Positions 1 through 8,597 are shown, numbered from the stretch's first letter. The stretch is 50,285 nucleotides of DNA from Candidatus Aphodovivens excrementavium (GCA_018715935.1 DVKR01000003.1:1-50285); one strand, 5' to 3'. The notes: generated from the sequence alone by a model not told the origin. Numbers and translations: made by a program.

Positions 1-402
1 CCGGCTTCGGACGTTGAGTCGAAGTTGGTTTTCGTTGTCTCTAACGATGTCCCGAGTAAGATCCAGTTCGCAAATCAGCTATACCATAAAGCGACTAACA
101 ACTATTTCGAACAAGTTTCTTATACGAGGACATTTTTCGATAGGTTCTCGACCCTCTATAAACGCAAAGTGCTGCATGAAAAGCAGAAGCGCTTCCTTTA
201 CAAAGTAAACGAACTAACCCCCATTTACTCATCTATAGATGGCTCGAAAGAGATAATCCATAAAGCTGAGATGCTCAGGCAACACAATCCGCTGATCCAT
301 GCTAGCTCGGAGCTGATAACGGACTCATACAAGAATGATATTCGCGAAGTGATTGAGTCTCTAATCGAGCTCATCGCCGAGCTTCTTAAACGCGCCGATT
401 AA
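1..402 (+). CDS. Unrecognised protein, 3' end only
   Basis: The reading frame is open from base 1 and closes with TAA at 400-402, so this is the C-terminal ~133 residues of a gene that begins outside the window. There is no ribosome-binding site before the internal TTG at 25, so that codon is not taken as the start. The product is charged, rich in aromatic and basic residues, and ends in a leucine-rich helix. I do not recognise the family. It is more AT-rich than the operon that follows, suggesting a different origin, and its orientation matches the GTPase operon about 970 bases downstream. Real coding is likely because the composition is protein-like to the end. Confidence 0.6.
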   Translation, partial: PASDVESKLVFVVSNDVPSKIQFANQLYHKATNNYFEQVSYTRTFFDRFSTLYKRKVLHEKQKRFLYKVNELTPIYSSIDGSKEIIHKAEMLRQHNPLIHASSELITDSYKNDIREVIESLIELIAELLKRAD

Positions 403-679
403 CTGATTGAAAAATGACGCACCTTTGACATCAATGCCAATGCATACGTAATGTCGTATTCGAATAATATGGTGATTGATAAGACAGCACAAACTCGAGA
501 AATGCTCTCCAGCAACGACTCAACTTATGAGCGAGAATAGAATATTCGCTCCATTCTACTTAGTCATGCCGCAGTAATATTTTACTTAGTCGTACCACAT
601 TAATAAAGCTACGCGGCTCTCAAGCTCACCGTCCGAAGCAAGTTGGTCGAGCACCGCATCGATAAACCACGCCACGAGC
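403..679. other. AT-rich intergenic stretch without a clear gene
   Basis: No supported ORF is present. The stretch is markedly more AT-rich than the rest of the window. It contains a short tandem repeat (listed separately) and no convincing promoter that I can assign to a gene. It separates the truncated left-hand gene from the decayed remnant at 680-932. Confidence 0.5.
554..605. repeat. Two tandem 26-bp repeats
   Basis: Units 554-579 and 580-605 match at about 21 of 26 positions and share the core TACTTAGTC followed by TAATA. A 10-base piece of unit 2 (ACTTAGTCGT, 584-593) recurs at 8555-8564, just beyond the four-gene operon. This is direct observation; function is unknown. Confidence 0.6.
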
Positions 680-932
680 AGGTTTTGTCTGAATCAGATT
701 CAAATTCACGACTTCGACGAGATGCTGCACGCACTCGACCGATCCATGTCCGAGAAGAAGCGCCTAGGAGCATTTCTTGACTTCGAGGAGGTTTCGACAA
801 CGGAACTCGCACTGGCCACGGGGCTGAATGCGCGAGGTCGACGACAGCCTCAAGCCCTACCCGGTGGTTGCCTTCACAGACGACGGCACTTCGCTCGTTG
901 GCCACTACGACCATAACGGCGACTGTTCGTGA
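680..932 (+). pseudogene. Frameshifted remnant of a small acidic protein gene
   Basis: Two protein-like stretches lie in different frames. Frame 1 carries the segment FDEMLHALDRSMSEKKRLGA and continues to about base 829. The sequence then continues in another frame from about 831 (REVDDSLKPYPVVAFTDDGT...) to a TGA at 930-932. The second half reads like a natural C-terminus and the first half lacks a clear start. The simplest reading is one gene with a single frameshift near 829-831. I cannot name the family; small proteins of this composition are common in integrative elements (inference). A sequencing error is the alternative. Confidence 0.45.
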
Positions 933-1368
933 AACCCCAACAGCCGTGTGGCGTCGGAGACCGTGCGCCTCGTCTCGCGCGGGTGGCACCCAGGGTGCTG
1001 AGACAAAATGCCCCAGCACCCCTCGCCCGAATACGAGTCACCCCACCCACTCGAAGCGACAGCACCGCAAGGATCTCCCTTGATGCGGTAAGGCGACCCC
1101 CTTTCGCCAGGAATGCCACACAGAAAACCGTCGGTGCCCCTCGGGGCGAACCGACACGATCGGGGTCGCACGAATCCCGAGGTAGAACCAGCATAGTTTG
1201 TAAAGCTTTCAAAGGAGACAAGCTCCCGAAGACACCTAAAAGCCACTGCCTGCAGGTTTAGCGAGAAAAACGGGACTGCTCGTAGGATAATGTGGTTATC
1301 GCAAACCGAATAACGCTTAAAGGAGGCCGCGTCACGACTGCCGGCAAGACTCCATAAAGGATGGACAG
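933..1368. other. Non-coding leader upstream of the GTPase operon
   Basis: ORFs across this stretch overlap in several frames, have arginine/proline-rich translations and lack ribosome-binding sites, so none is called. A GC-rich hairpin is visible at about 1130-1155 (GTCGGT paired with ACCGAC around a CCCC/GGGG inner stem). An isolated GGAGG lies near 1320-1326 but is not followed by a start codon. The promoter of the four-gene operon should lie here, but I see no convincing -35/-10 pair. Confidence 0.4.
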
Positions 1369-3822
1369 ATGAAGAAGGCCACGCGAATCACCTACGACCC
1401 CTACGCCAACTCGCTCAGCTTCAAGATACGACGAGAAGGCGGAGACTGGGTCGGCCTGTCGGATGGCTCCGACCTGCTCAAGTACGAGGATCAGCTTGTG
1501 CTCTTCTCCAACTGCGTGGTCGACATAGTCTCTACCATTAACGAGAAGCATAATTCCATGCCTGAGGGTCTCGAGATTCAGTTTCTCGGACCAGACGAAG
1601 ACTATGAGACACTCGAGAAGACCGCCAAGGAGGTCTTCGACCGAAGAGGTGGCGCAGGACCTTTGTCGTGCAGGCACATAGGAACTTTCCGGTGCGCCGA
1701 CGAAACCCTCGACTTCATCAGATCCGACTACGAGACGATCGCCGCCGAATTCGCGCCGTACCTTCCCGGAGGGGAGCGTTACGAGGGCGAATGGGAGAGA
1801 ATCGGCGACGGCATCGTCAAATTTAACGAGACAATCAGCGACGCGATCCCGGTCTGCGTCATAGGAAACTACAGCGTGGGGAAATCTGCCCTGATAAACT
1901 CCCTGATTGGCGAGGACGTGCTTCCGAGCAAGATGAACCCCAGCACCGCCAAGAACGTCGAGGTCGTCCGCTCCGACGAATTCCGCGTCACCCTGCTCTT
2001 TCCCAACAAGGAATCCGAGATGGAGTCGCACGGCTTCGAGATCGCCAGTGGCCACCTCCGAGCTCGACCCGATGACCCCAAGGGAGCCGAAATCGCGGAA
2101 AAGCTCAACGCGATCGCGGCATCCAACGGCAAAAGCGAGTTCGCCACGATAAGGAACCTCCTCGACGCCCTCAACGAGGGTCAGCGCCATCAAAGCGAAG
2201 CGAGCTTCCTCTCGTTGTTCGGCTGGAACGTCGTCGTAGAGCTCCCCTTCAAGAAATCGCTTCTCGACAGCGCGGACAACAAAATCGTGTTCTTCGACAC
2301 CCCCGGAAGCGACAACGCCGACGTCGACCAGCAAGAGCACCAGGAAGCTCTCCGAGACCTCCTCGGGGGGCAGACTAACGCACTTCCCATACTCGTCACC
2401 GCGCGCGACAGGACCTCGGGACGCAGCACCGGGGACGTCATGCACATGCTCGACGAGTACAAGGACAACTTCTCAAGCCCCAGCTGCCTGGTCGTCCTCA
2501 CCAAATGCGACAAGCTCACAAAGTCGGAGCTTCAGGAGTCGGTGTCCTCCGACATCAGAAACTGGCACGGCAAGTCGATTATCCTCTTCACCACCCCGAT
2601 CGGAGCGCTCGGAGCACGCAAGGGGGAAGGCTCTCCGTGGCTCGACGAGTCATACGAGGAGACTTTCGAGGATTGGCGGAGCAGGCAGTCAGGAACAAAG
2701 AGGCTTAGCCTGCCGGACTACAATTGCTACCCTTGCGGCAGGCGAGGCTCGAAAGACGAGCTGGGGGTGGACGCCGGGCTTTACGACACGGGAATCCCCT
2801 CGCTCGAGTTCGAGATCCTCTACTACATCGAAAACCACGCCAAATACAAGAAGTGCGTCAGAGGCAGGAGGGACCTGCTCGACGCGCTCGCGGTCGTGAA
2901 GGATGAGCTAGACGAGCAACACGCGAAGGCTTCCAGGGCTAAAGAGAAAGCGCAAAAGCAAAAGGCTGAGAAGAGGAAGGCTCTGATTGCCGAGCTCGAC
3001 ACCATTCAGATCGCAATGGCTCGTGGGCTCGACAAGGAACTCGCCTCGCAGTTCCAGGGTGAGCTCGACAAGTACTGCGCGAATCTACCCACAACGATGA
3101 GCCGCATTTACGACGACCTCAACCCGGACGACCCCTTCACGATGAACGACCAGCTGAACGCACGGATCAGGCAGCATTGCCAGAAGAACCTCATCGATGC
3201 CATCTACCTGGCGCAAGGCGGAATCAGGGACAAAATCGTCGAGATTATGTCCGCGCATGCCGAGAACTTCGCCGAGAAGCTCCAGGAATACGTGAGCAAG
3301 AACGAATCTCACTTCTCCGACTTCGGCAAAGCACAGCTGCGTGAGTGCCTCAATAAGGATCTCAAGCCACCAAGGTTTAGCGAAGTGAAAAGCGTCCTCG
3401 AGAGCCTCGGGGAGGTTCTCGAGAAAGCCTCGCTTATTCAGCATGCTGCCCTAAGACTGTTCAACAATCCCGAAGGGGCAAAAAGTTCGTGGATCTCATG
3501 GAAGGCAGGTTTCTTCGAGGAAAACCTGAGGGGCAAAACCGATCTGTTCGGCAAAAGGACCCCAGGGCTGTTCATCGCTACTGCCTTCACCAAACCCATC
3601 AAAGGCTATCTCGTCCAGCTCCTCGAGTGGGCGGATGGATACAGAGAGCATATCAAGAGCCGGCTCGATAACGACAACGTCCTGCTGAGCGACATGGAGG
3701 AAGACATCGAACATCTCGACACGACGATCCGCGACCTCGAAGGTAGGCTTTCCGCCATCGCCGATGCTGAAACCAGACTCGAAGGGATCTTAGAGCCGAT
3801 AGAAACGAGGTGCCAAGAATGA
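1369..3822 (+). CDS. Dynamin-like GTPase, first gene of a toxin-associated operon
   Basis: The protein has 817 residues. The GTPase core is clear: P-loop GNYSVGKS (residues 166-173), switch/G3 motif DTPG (310-313) and G4 motif TKCD (378-381). The C-terminal half is helical, with a Lys/Glu-rich coiled coil around 505-540 and a second near the end, as in dynamin-family proteins that assemble on membranes. Residues 1-95 form a separate small module that is not part of the GTPase fold. The start has AAAGGA 7 bases upstream. The stop overlaps the ATPase start (ATGA), so the two are translationally coupled. Arg codons AGG/AGA are frequent here, unlike in the core genes further right, which hints at acquired DNA. 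The dynamin-like assignment is strong; the role (membrane remodelling or sensing for the downstream ATPase and toxin) is inference. Confidence 0.85.
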   Translation: MKKATRITYDPYANSLSFKIRREGGDWVGLSDGSDLLKYEDQLVLFSNCVVDIVSTINEKHNSMPEGLEIQFLGPDEDYETLEKTAKEVFDRRGGAGPLSCRHIGTFRCADETLDFIRSDYETIAAEFAPYLPGGERYEGEWERIGDGIVKFNETISDAIPVCVIGNYSVGKSALINSLIGEDVLPSKMNPSTAKNVEVVRSDEFRVTLLFPNKESEMESHGFEIASGHLRARPDDPKGAEIAEKLNAIAASNGKSEFATIRNLLDALNEGQRHQSEASFLSLFGWNVVVELPFKKSLLDSADNKIVFFDTPGSDNADVDQQEHQEALRDLLGGQTNALPILVTARDRTSGRSTGDVMHMLDEYKDNFSSPSCLVVLTKCDKLTKSELQESVSSDIRNWHGKSIILFTTPIGALGARKGEGSPWLDESYEETFEDWRSRQSGTKRLSLPDYNCYPCGRRGSKDELGVDAGLYDTGIPSLEFEILYYIENHAKYKKCVRGRRDLLDALAVVKDELDEQHAKASRAKEKAQKQKAEKRKALIAELDTIQIAMARGLDKELASQFQGELDKYCANLPTTMSRIYDDLNPDDPFTMNDQLNARIRQHCQKNLIDAIYLAQGGIRDKIVEIMSAHAENFAEKLQEYVSKNESHFSDFGKAQLRECLNKDLKPPRFSEVKSVLESLGEVLEKASLIQHAALRLFNNPEGAKSSWISWKAGFFEENLRGKTDLFGKRTPGLFIATAFTKPIKGYLVQLLEWADGYREHIKSRLDNDNVLLSDMEEDIEHLDTTIRDLEGRLSAIADAETRLEGILEPIETRCQE

Positions 3823-6800
3823 CAGACCAGGCGAGCAGGGACCAAATCGAGAGGGTTTCCCCGACGAACACTCTCTCGCCCGCACCCACCCCGGACGAAC
3901 TATACGGCAGGTGCCTTGCCGAGGTATTCAAGGAGTACGCCCCTCATGTCGCCGAGCGCTATTCGGTCGAAGAGCGCCCTGGAGGAACCAGCCCGACGGA
4001 ATCGGTCGCCAGCTTCGAGATAACGAAGCTCGTCCTCGAAAAGGACAGCCAGATGGCGGCAAGACTCAAGAACGTCTACCACCTGCTCGCCCATTCTGGA
4101 AGCAGCATCGCAGTCATCATCAGCCGAACCCACCGCAACTGCCGCGTCTTCATGGCGGTGGGAATAGAAGGGTGCGATTCCGAAAAGGCAAAAAACCTCA
4201 CCTCCGCTGTCCGCGACGCCTTCCTGGGCAATTTCCCCGGCTCGGAATGCGGCCCCGTCAGGTACTACTCCGACGACCCCGGCTCCGCCTTCGGCTTCCT
4301 CGATGGGAGCACCCGCTTCGGCAACGTCGGGTTTAGCTCGGTCGGAATCGTCTCGAACGTCGCGACGGACTTCTCCGAGGGGTTCTTGGAGCAGGGGATC
4401 GAGAGGCTCATTGACGGCGTCTCCCTCGGCTCAGACGAGGAATACACGCTCTTGCTCGTCGGCAAGGCGGTGCCGCGCGATGAGCTCGTCCTGAAGAAAA
4501 ACCAGCTCTACGGCATCTACACGGGCTTGAGTCCTTTCACTAGCGTGCAGAGAAGCTGGGGGGTTCAGGAGAGCACCACCTGGACGAAGAGCCTGAGCGT
4601 CGGCACTGCCGCCGTCATTCCCACATTGCCTGTAATGTTGAGCGCAAGCCAGGGAATCTCGAAGGGCAACACGGTCGGCACCTTGTCCAGCGACACGGTG
4701 ACGATCACGGAATACGGCGTGAAGCACATGCTCGAGACCATCGAGAGGCAGGTCGACAGGCTCGAGGAGTGCGAAGCCCTCGGCATGTGGCAATTCTCCG
4801 CATACGTCGTGTCCCCGAAAATCCGCCTCGTCAACGAGGTTGCCCGCATGTACCTGTCTCTGACGCAAGGCGAGGAATCTCACCTGGAAAGCCCCGCGAT
4901 CAACATCTGGAACGCGCATAGAGGCGGGGGAGCCGACAAGGGCGAGATCTCGCGCCTCCGCGACTACATGATGCACCTGGACCATCCCGTCTTCGTAAAA
5001 AGGCTGGATGCCGAGAAGGGGCGCTTCAACAGCGCGAACTGGCCTGATCTCGTCTTCTGCACCGCAGACCTGTCCGGGGCGGAGCTCCCGAAGGCAATTA
5101 ACCTCCCCCGCAAGTCGATCCCTGGCCTGCCGGTGATCGAATGCGCCCCGTTCGGCCGCGAGGTGTCCTCCTACGACACGGAGAGCACTGGCGACGTCAG
5201 AATCGGCTGCATACACCACATGCACCACGACGAGGATATGCCCGTCGGCCTTTCGGCGTCGTCGCTGGCGTCTCACGTGTTCGTGACGGGCTCCACCGGC
5301 TGCGGGAAGTCCAACACGGTCTGCAAGCTCCTCGATGAGGCGAATGCGAACTTCCTCGTCATAGAACCCGCCAAGGGCGAGTACCGCTACGAGTTCGAGA
5401 GCAGCGCGAAAACCTACGGGACCAATCCCCTCCTGGGAGAGGTCCTGAGGATCAACCCCTTCGTCTTCCCCGAAGAAATTCATGTATACGAGCACATAGA
5501 CCGAATCCTCGAAGTGTTCAACGTCTGCTGGCCGATGTACGCCGCAATGCCCGCCGTGCTCAAAGAGGCGGTGATTCGAGCCTACGAGAGCGTTGGCTGG
5601 AACCTCAAGGCGTCAAAGAACGAACTCGGGGCTCTCTACCCCACGTTCAAGGACATCTGCAGGGAGGTCGACACCTACATCGAGGGGTCGGACTACTCCA
5701 CAGACACGAGGGGCGACTACAAGGGCTCCCTGAAGACGAGACTCGAATCGCTCACGAACGGCATCAACGAGCTGGTGTTCTGCAACGGATGCACACCCGA
5801 CGAGGACCTGTTCGACGACAGGGTCATCGTCGACCTAAGCCGCGTCGGCTCCAGCGAGAGCAAGGCCCTCATCATGGGCGTGCTCGTCATCAAGCTCCAG
5901 GAACACAGGATGAACCAGAAAGGGCGCGCTGCGAACGAAGAGCTGAGGCACATCACGGTGATCGAAGAGGCGCACAACCTCTTGAGGAACTGCAGTGTCT
6001 CGTCGTCCGTCGAGACCGGAGGAAGCATCGCCGCCAAGTCGGTTGAGATGATCTCGAACGCCATCGCAGAGATGCGCACGTACGGCGAGGCATTCGTGAT
6101 CGTCGACCAGTCCCCCGGCATGCTCGACATGTCAGCGATCCGCAACACCAACACAAAAATAATCATGAGGCTTCCCGACGAGGGGGACAGGAACCTCGTA
6201 GGGAAGGCGGCGAATCTCAACGACACCCAGATCCAGGAGCTCGCTCGCCTCCAGAGAGGGGTTGCCGCCATCTATCAGAACGAATGGATAGAGCCGGTTC
6301 TCTGCCATATCGGGAAGCACGAGCGCGAGCAGACCGCGCGGGCGGAAGAATGCCACGAATCTCAAGGCGCGTGCGGACTCAGCGACGCCGACAAGCGATA
6401 CCTCAACACCTGCCTCCTCGACCCGTCGAAGATCGACGAGCCGAGAGAGCGCGGCTTCGCCGAGTGCGTGAGAGAATCCGACCTGCCCGTCTCGCTGAAG
6501 GCAAAAGCGATTGAAATGGCATTCCTTCCCCTCATGAAGAGACGCGAGCTCTACGGGAAGAGCGCCTACGAGCACTTCGGGATGGAAGATGTGCTGAACG
6601 GAGCCGAGAGTCTGGGCGCCAAAGCCCTCGTCAACGCGATCCGCAGCCACCTATCATCCAAATGGGAGTTCGAAGAGGGCTCAGGACCCGAGCATTGGGG
6701 GGCCGCGCAGTATCTGTTCGTGCAGACCATGCTGAGCGAACACGCGAACGCGATCGCCAGACATGCCAAAAGTACCGAAACGGCCGAATGTATCTCCGAG

Positions 6801-6848
6801 CTTGCGAGGACAGTGAGCGCGCTCTCGTCTATGAAGCCGGTGATGTAG
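3819..6848 (+). CDS. HerA/DUF87-type ATPase
   Basis: The ORF is open from GTG 3810, but ATG 3819 is preferred: it overlaps the upstream stop as ATGA and has GAGGTG about 7 bases upstream. The protein has 1009 residues. A ~480-residue N-terminal region of unknown fold precedes a HerA-like ATPase core: Walker A GSTGCGKS (491-498), Walker B-type ITVIEEAH (712-719) and a sensor segment VDQSP (762-766), followed by a conserved-looking RLPDEGDRN. The segment KGEYRYEFE after Walker A and RVIVDLSRVGSSESK before Walker B are typical of DUF87/HerA ATP-binding proteins. The N-terminal region includes a Ser/Thr/Gly-rich stretch around 245-290. HerA ATPases form hexameric rings that pump DNA. Here the ring may move DNA or the toxin encoded next (inference). 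No signal peptide is seen. Confidence 0.85.
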   Translation: MTDQASRDQIERVSPTNTLSPAPTPDELYGRCLAEVFKEYAPHVAERYSVEERPGGTSPTESVASFEITKLVLEKDSQMAARLKNVYHLLAHSGSSIAVIISRTHRNCRVFMAVGIEGCDSEKAKNLTSAVRDAFLGNFPGSECGPVRYYSDDPGSAFGFLDGSTRFGNVGFSSVGIVSNVATDFSEGFLEQGIERLIDGVSLGSDEEYTLLLVGKAVPRDELVLKKNQLYGIYTGLSPFTSVQRSWGVQESTTWTKSLSVGTAAVIPTLPVMLSASQGISKGNTVGTLSSDTVTITEYGVKHMLETIERQVDRLEECEALGMWQFSAYVVSPKIRLVNEVARMYLSLTQGEESHLESPAINIWNAHRGGGADKGEISRLRDYMMHLDHPVFVKRLDAEKGRFNSANWPDLVFCTADLSGAELPKAINLPRKSIPGLPVIECAPFGREVSSYDTESTGDVRIGCIHHMHHDEDMPVGLSASSLASHVFVTGSTGCGKSNTVCKLLDEANANFLVIEPAKGEYRYEFESSAKTYGTNPLLGEVLRINPFVFPEEIHVYEHIDRILEVFNVCWPMYAAMPAVLKEAVIRAYESVGWNLKASKNELGALYPTFKDICREVDTYIEGSDYSTDTRGDYKGSLKTRLESLTNGINELVFCNGCTPDEDLFDDRVIVDLSRVGSSESKALIMGVLVIKLQEHRMNQKGRAANEELRHITVIEEAHNLLRNCSVSSSVETGGSIAAKSVEMISNAIAEMRTYGEAFVIVDQSPGMLDMSAIRNTNTKIIMRLPDEGDRNLVGKAANLNDTQIQELARLQRGVAAIYQNEWIEPVLCHIGKHEREQTARAEECHESQGACGLSDADKRYLNTCLLDPSKIDEPRERGFAECVRESDLPVSLKAKAIEMAFLPLMKRRELYGKSAYEHFGMEDVLNGAESLGAKALVNAIRSHLSSKWEFEEGSGPEHWGAAQYLFVQTMLSEHANAIARHAKSTETAECISELARTVSALSSMKPVM

Positions 6849-8126
6849 ATGACAATCGAAGGACTCGGAAGAATCGAATCGGCCCTTGACAGCGCCTGGC
6901 AGGCCACCGAGGCGCCACGCATGGCGATTGCGGAATGCGCCGAGAACGCCTGGACGGAATTCACTTCCAACGACGTCGTGTCATCCAGTCTTGAGACGAT
7001 CCAGAATGCCGCCGACGACGCATGGAAGACGGTCTACCCCGCTCTCGAACGGGCGGGCAATATCGCCAGCGAAGGCGTGCGCAACGGGATCTACCTCGGA
7101 GGGCGCGCCACACTCGGCGTCGCCGACGTCGGGGAGGACGCCTACATCGGCATCCGCTCCAACGTGGAGCTGATTGCGGGGGACCACGAGGCGGCGGTTG
7201 AGACCGCCCAGATTCACCTGGTCAACTCGGCCGTCGACGCCTGGGGCGACTTCATGCAGGTAGACGACCAGATATGCGAGGCGGGCGAATACGTACAAGC
7301 GGGCGGCGAATTCGCCGCGGAGGTCGCACTGGGCGCGACAGCCGTCACCGCATCGGCTCCGGCGTTCGCTGCCGCAAGTGCCACGCTTGTCGCGAGCGGA
7401 ATGGGCGAGAGCCTCGAGGCAAACTCGACAGATGGCGAGATATCCCCTGAAGACATCGCCGAGGAGGCCGCAATCGGAGGCATCACCGTTGCAACTCTTT
7501 TCTCGGCTAGAGGCCTGAATAACCTCCTGGCTTCAAAAGGGGCATCCGAAACAGGGAAAGCTAGCTGCCTCGTGGACGATGCGGGCAAGGTTACCACCGA
7601 AGCCGACGGCATCGCCCCGAACAGCACTTACTCCCTGAACGGAGTCAAATGCTCGACAGACGACATGGGAAGGGTGTTCAGGGTCGGAGACGAGCTAGCA
7701 CCCAATGCCACCTACGAGCTTAATGGCTACCGATACACAACAGATGCATTGGGCAGGATCGAGTCGGCTGAAGGGGTGCTCCAGACAAAGACTCATGAAG
7801 GCCGTCTTGCAATACAGGACTCGATGCAAACGATAGGCAGAGGATCCCAGAAAGCATTCGACCAGAGAGGCCATCTGATTGCAGACAGATTCAACGGATC
7901 CGCCGGTATGGAGAACATCGTGGCGATGGACGAAGAAGTTAACCAGAGAGCGTATGCTGCAATAGAAACCAAGTGCGCGGATGCGCTAAACGATGGCGCG
8001 GAAGTATTCTTCAGGGTCGAATCTCTATACGATAACTTCTCCTATAGACCTGACTCTTTTATCGTAACCGACATCATCGACGGAGAAGAAACCGTCACGA
8101 TTCTTCGCAACACAGCAAGGAGCTAG
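6849..8126 (+). CDS. Polymorphic toxin with C-terminal DNA/RNA non-specific nuclease (EsaD/NucA type)
   Basis: The protein has 425 residues. The C-terminus carries the Endonuclease_NS_2 signature: DQRGHLIADRFNG with the predicted catalytic His at 342, and MDEEVNQ with the predicted metal-binding Asn at 365, followed by YRPDSFIV. Just upstream (about 250-310) are two short repeats of the type APNATYELNGYRYTTD..GR, a linker often seen before this nuclease. Residues 1-240 are Ala-rich and helical, with a hydrophobic stretch at about 154-185 that might contact membrane. There is no signal peptide and no clear LXG or WXG domain. The ATG follows the ATPase stop directly (TAG-ATG) and lacks a good ribosome-binding site, so translation probably depends on the upstream gene. 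The immunity gene follows. Nuclease assignment is strong; delivery route is unknown. Confidence 0.85.
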   Translation: MTIEGLGRIESALDSAWQATEAPRMAIAECAENAWTEFTSNDVVSSSLETIQNAADDAWKTVYPALERAGNIASEGVRNGIYLGGRATLGVADVGEDAYIGIRSNVELIAGDHEAAVETAQIHLVNSAVDAWGDFMQVDDQICEAGEYVQAGGEFAAEVALGATAVTASAPAFAAASATLVASGMGESLEANSTDGEISPEDIAEEAAIGGITVATLFSARGLNNLLASKGASETGKASCLVDDAGKVTTEADGIAPNSTYSLNGVKCSTDDMGRVFRVGDELAPNATYELNGYRYTTDALGRIESAEGVLQTKTHEGRLAIQDSMQTIGRGSQKAFDQRGHLIADRFNGSAGMENIVAMDEEVNQRAYAAIETKCADALNDGAEVFFRVESLYDNFSYRPDSFIVTDIIDGEETVTILRNTARS

Positions 8127-8128
8127 AC

Positions 8129-8512
8129 ATGAGTGAAAAAGTAATGCTGCAGAGCATAGTATCCATTCTTGAGCGTACTCTTCCGGATACCTGGGAGTCC
8201 GTGGTGTTTTACGCTGAATACCCCGAGGACGCCTTCTCCATTGAATACTATGCAAAGACTCAAAACGGGAGCAGCTACGTCAAATGTTTCGACATCCCCG
8301 GCATTTCAAGATCAAATTTGCTGAATGACTTTATTGAGATAGACAAGGTGATAGCCCCAGAAAGAGATGCGCTCAGCCCCTCGAAACGGTGGAATGCGAT
8401 GACGTTAGTGCTCCAGTCGGATGGGAAATTCCGAATCGACTACGATTACTCCGATGTCTCTAGTTTAGCCTATTCAAGGAAGAAGGAATGGAAAGCTCGC
8501 TATCTTACATAG
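8129..8512 (+). CDS. YezG/EsaG (DUF600)-family immunity protein
   Basis: The protein has 127 residues, the usual size for DUF600. It starts with a helix ending in LPDTWE, has central acidic/aromatic strands, and ends with the family-like pattern W..MTLVLQSDGKFRIDYDY....KKEWKARYL. EsaG of Staphylococcus aureus, in this family, neutralises the nuclease toxin EsaD (established knowledge). Here the gene lies two bases after a nuclease of the same type, so it is very probably the cognate antitoxin. AAGGAG inside the toxin's 3' end, 6 bases before the ATG, gives it far better translation initiation than the toxin. It is the last gene of the operon. Confidence 0.85.
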   Translation: MSEKVMLQSIVSILERTLPDTWESVVFYAEYPEDAFSIEYYAKTQNGSSYVKCFDIPGISRSNLLNDFIEIDKVIAPERDALSPSKRWNAMTLVLQSDGKFRIDYDYSDVSSLAYSRKKEWKARYLT

Positions 8513-8567
8513 TGCAAAACGACCGCCGCGCGCCTGGCAGGAGCGACAGGACGCACTTAGTCGTCCA

Positions 8568-8597
8568 GGGCGTGACGGATATGCCGCCGTCACGCCC
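8568..8597. terminator. Perfect 11-bp stem between convergent genes
   Basis: GGGCGTGACGG (8568-8578) pairs perfectly with CCGTCACGCCC (8587-8597) around an 8-base loop. It lies between the end of the immunity gene and the convergent lipoprotein gene. No T-run follows on either strand, so intrinsic termination is possible but not certain. Confidence 0.4.

Noticed and set aside
929-1261. 110-residue ORF before the GTPase gene
   Set aside because: Arg/Pro-rich translation, no ribosome-binding site and overlapping ORFs in several frames indicate non-coding DNA.
1258-2445. 395-residue ORF on the minus strand across the GTPase gene
   Set aside because: It lies wholly antisense to most of a well-supported GTPase with intact motifs; high GC content creates such long shadow frames.
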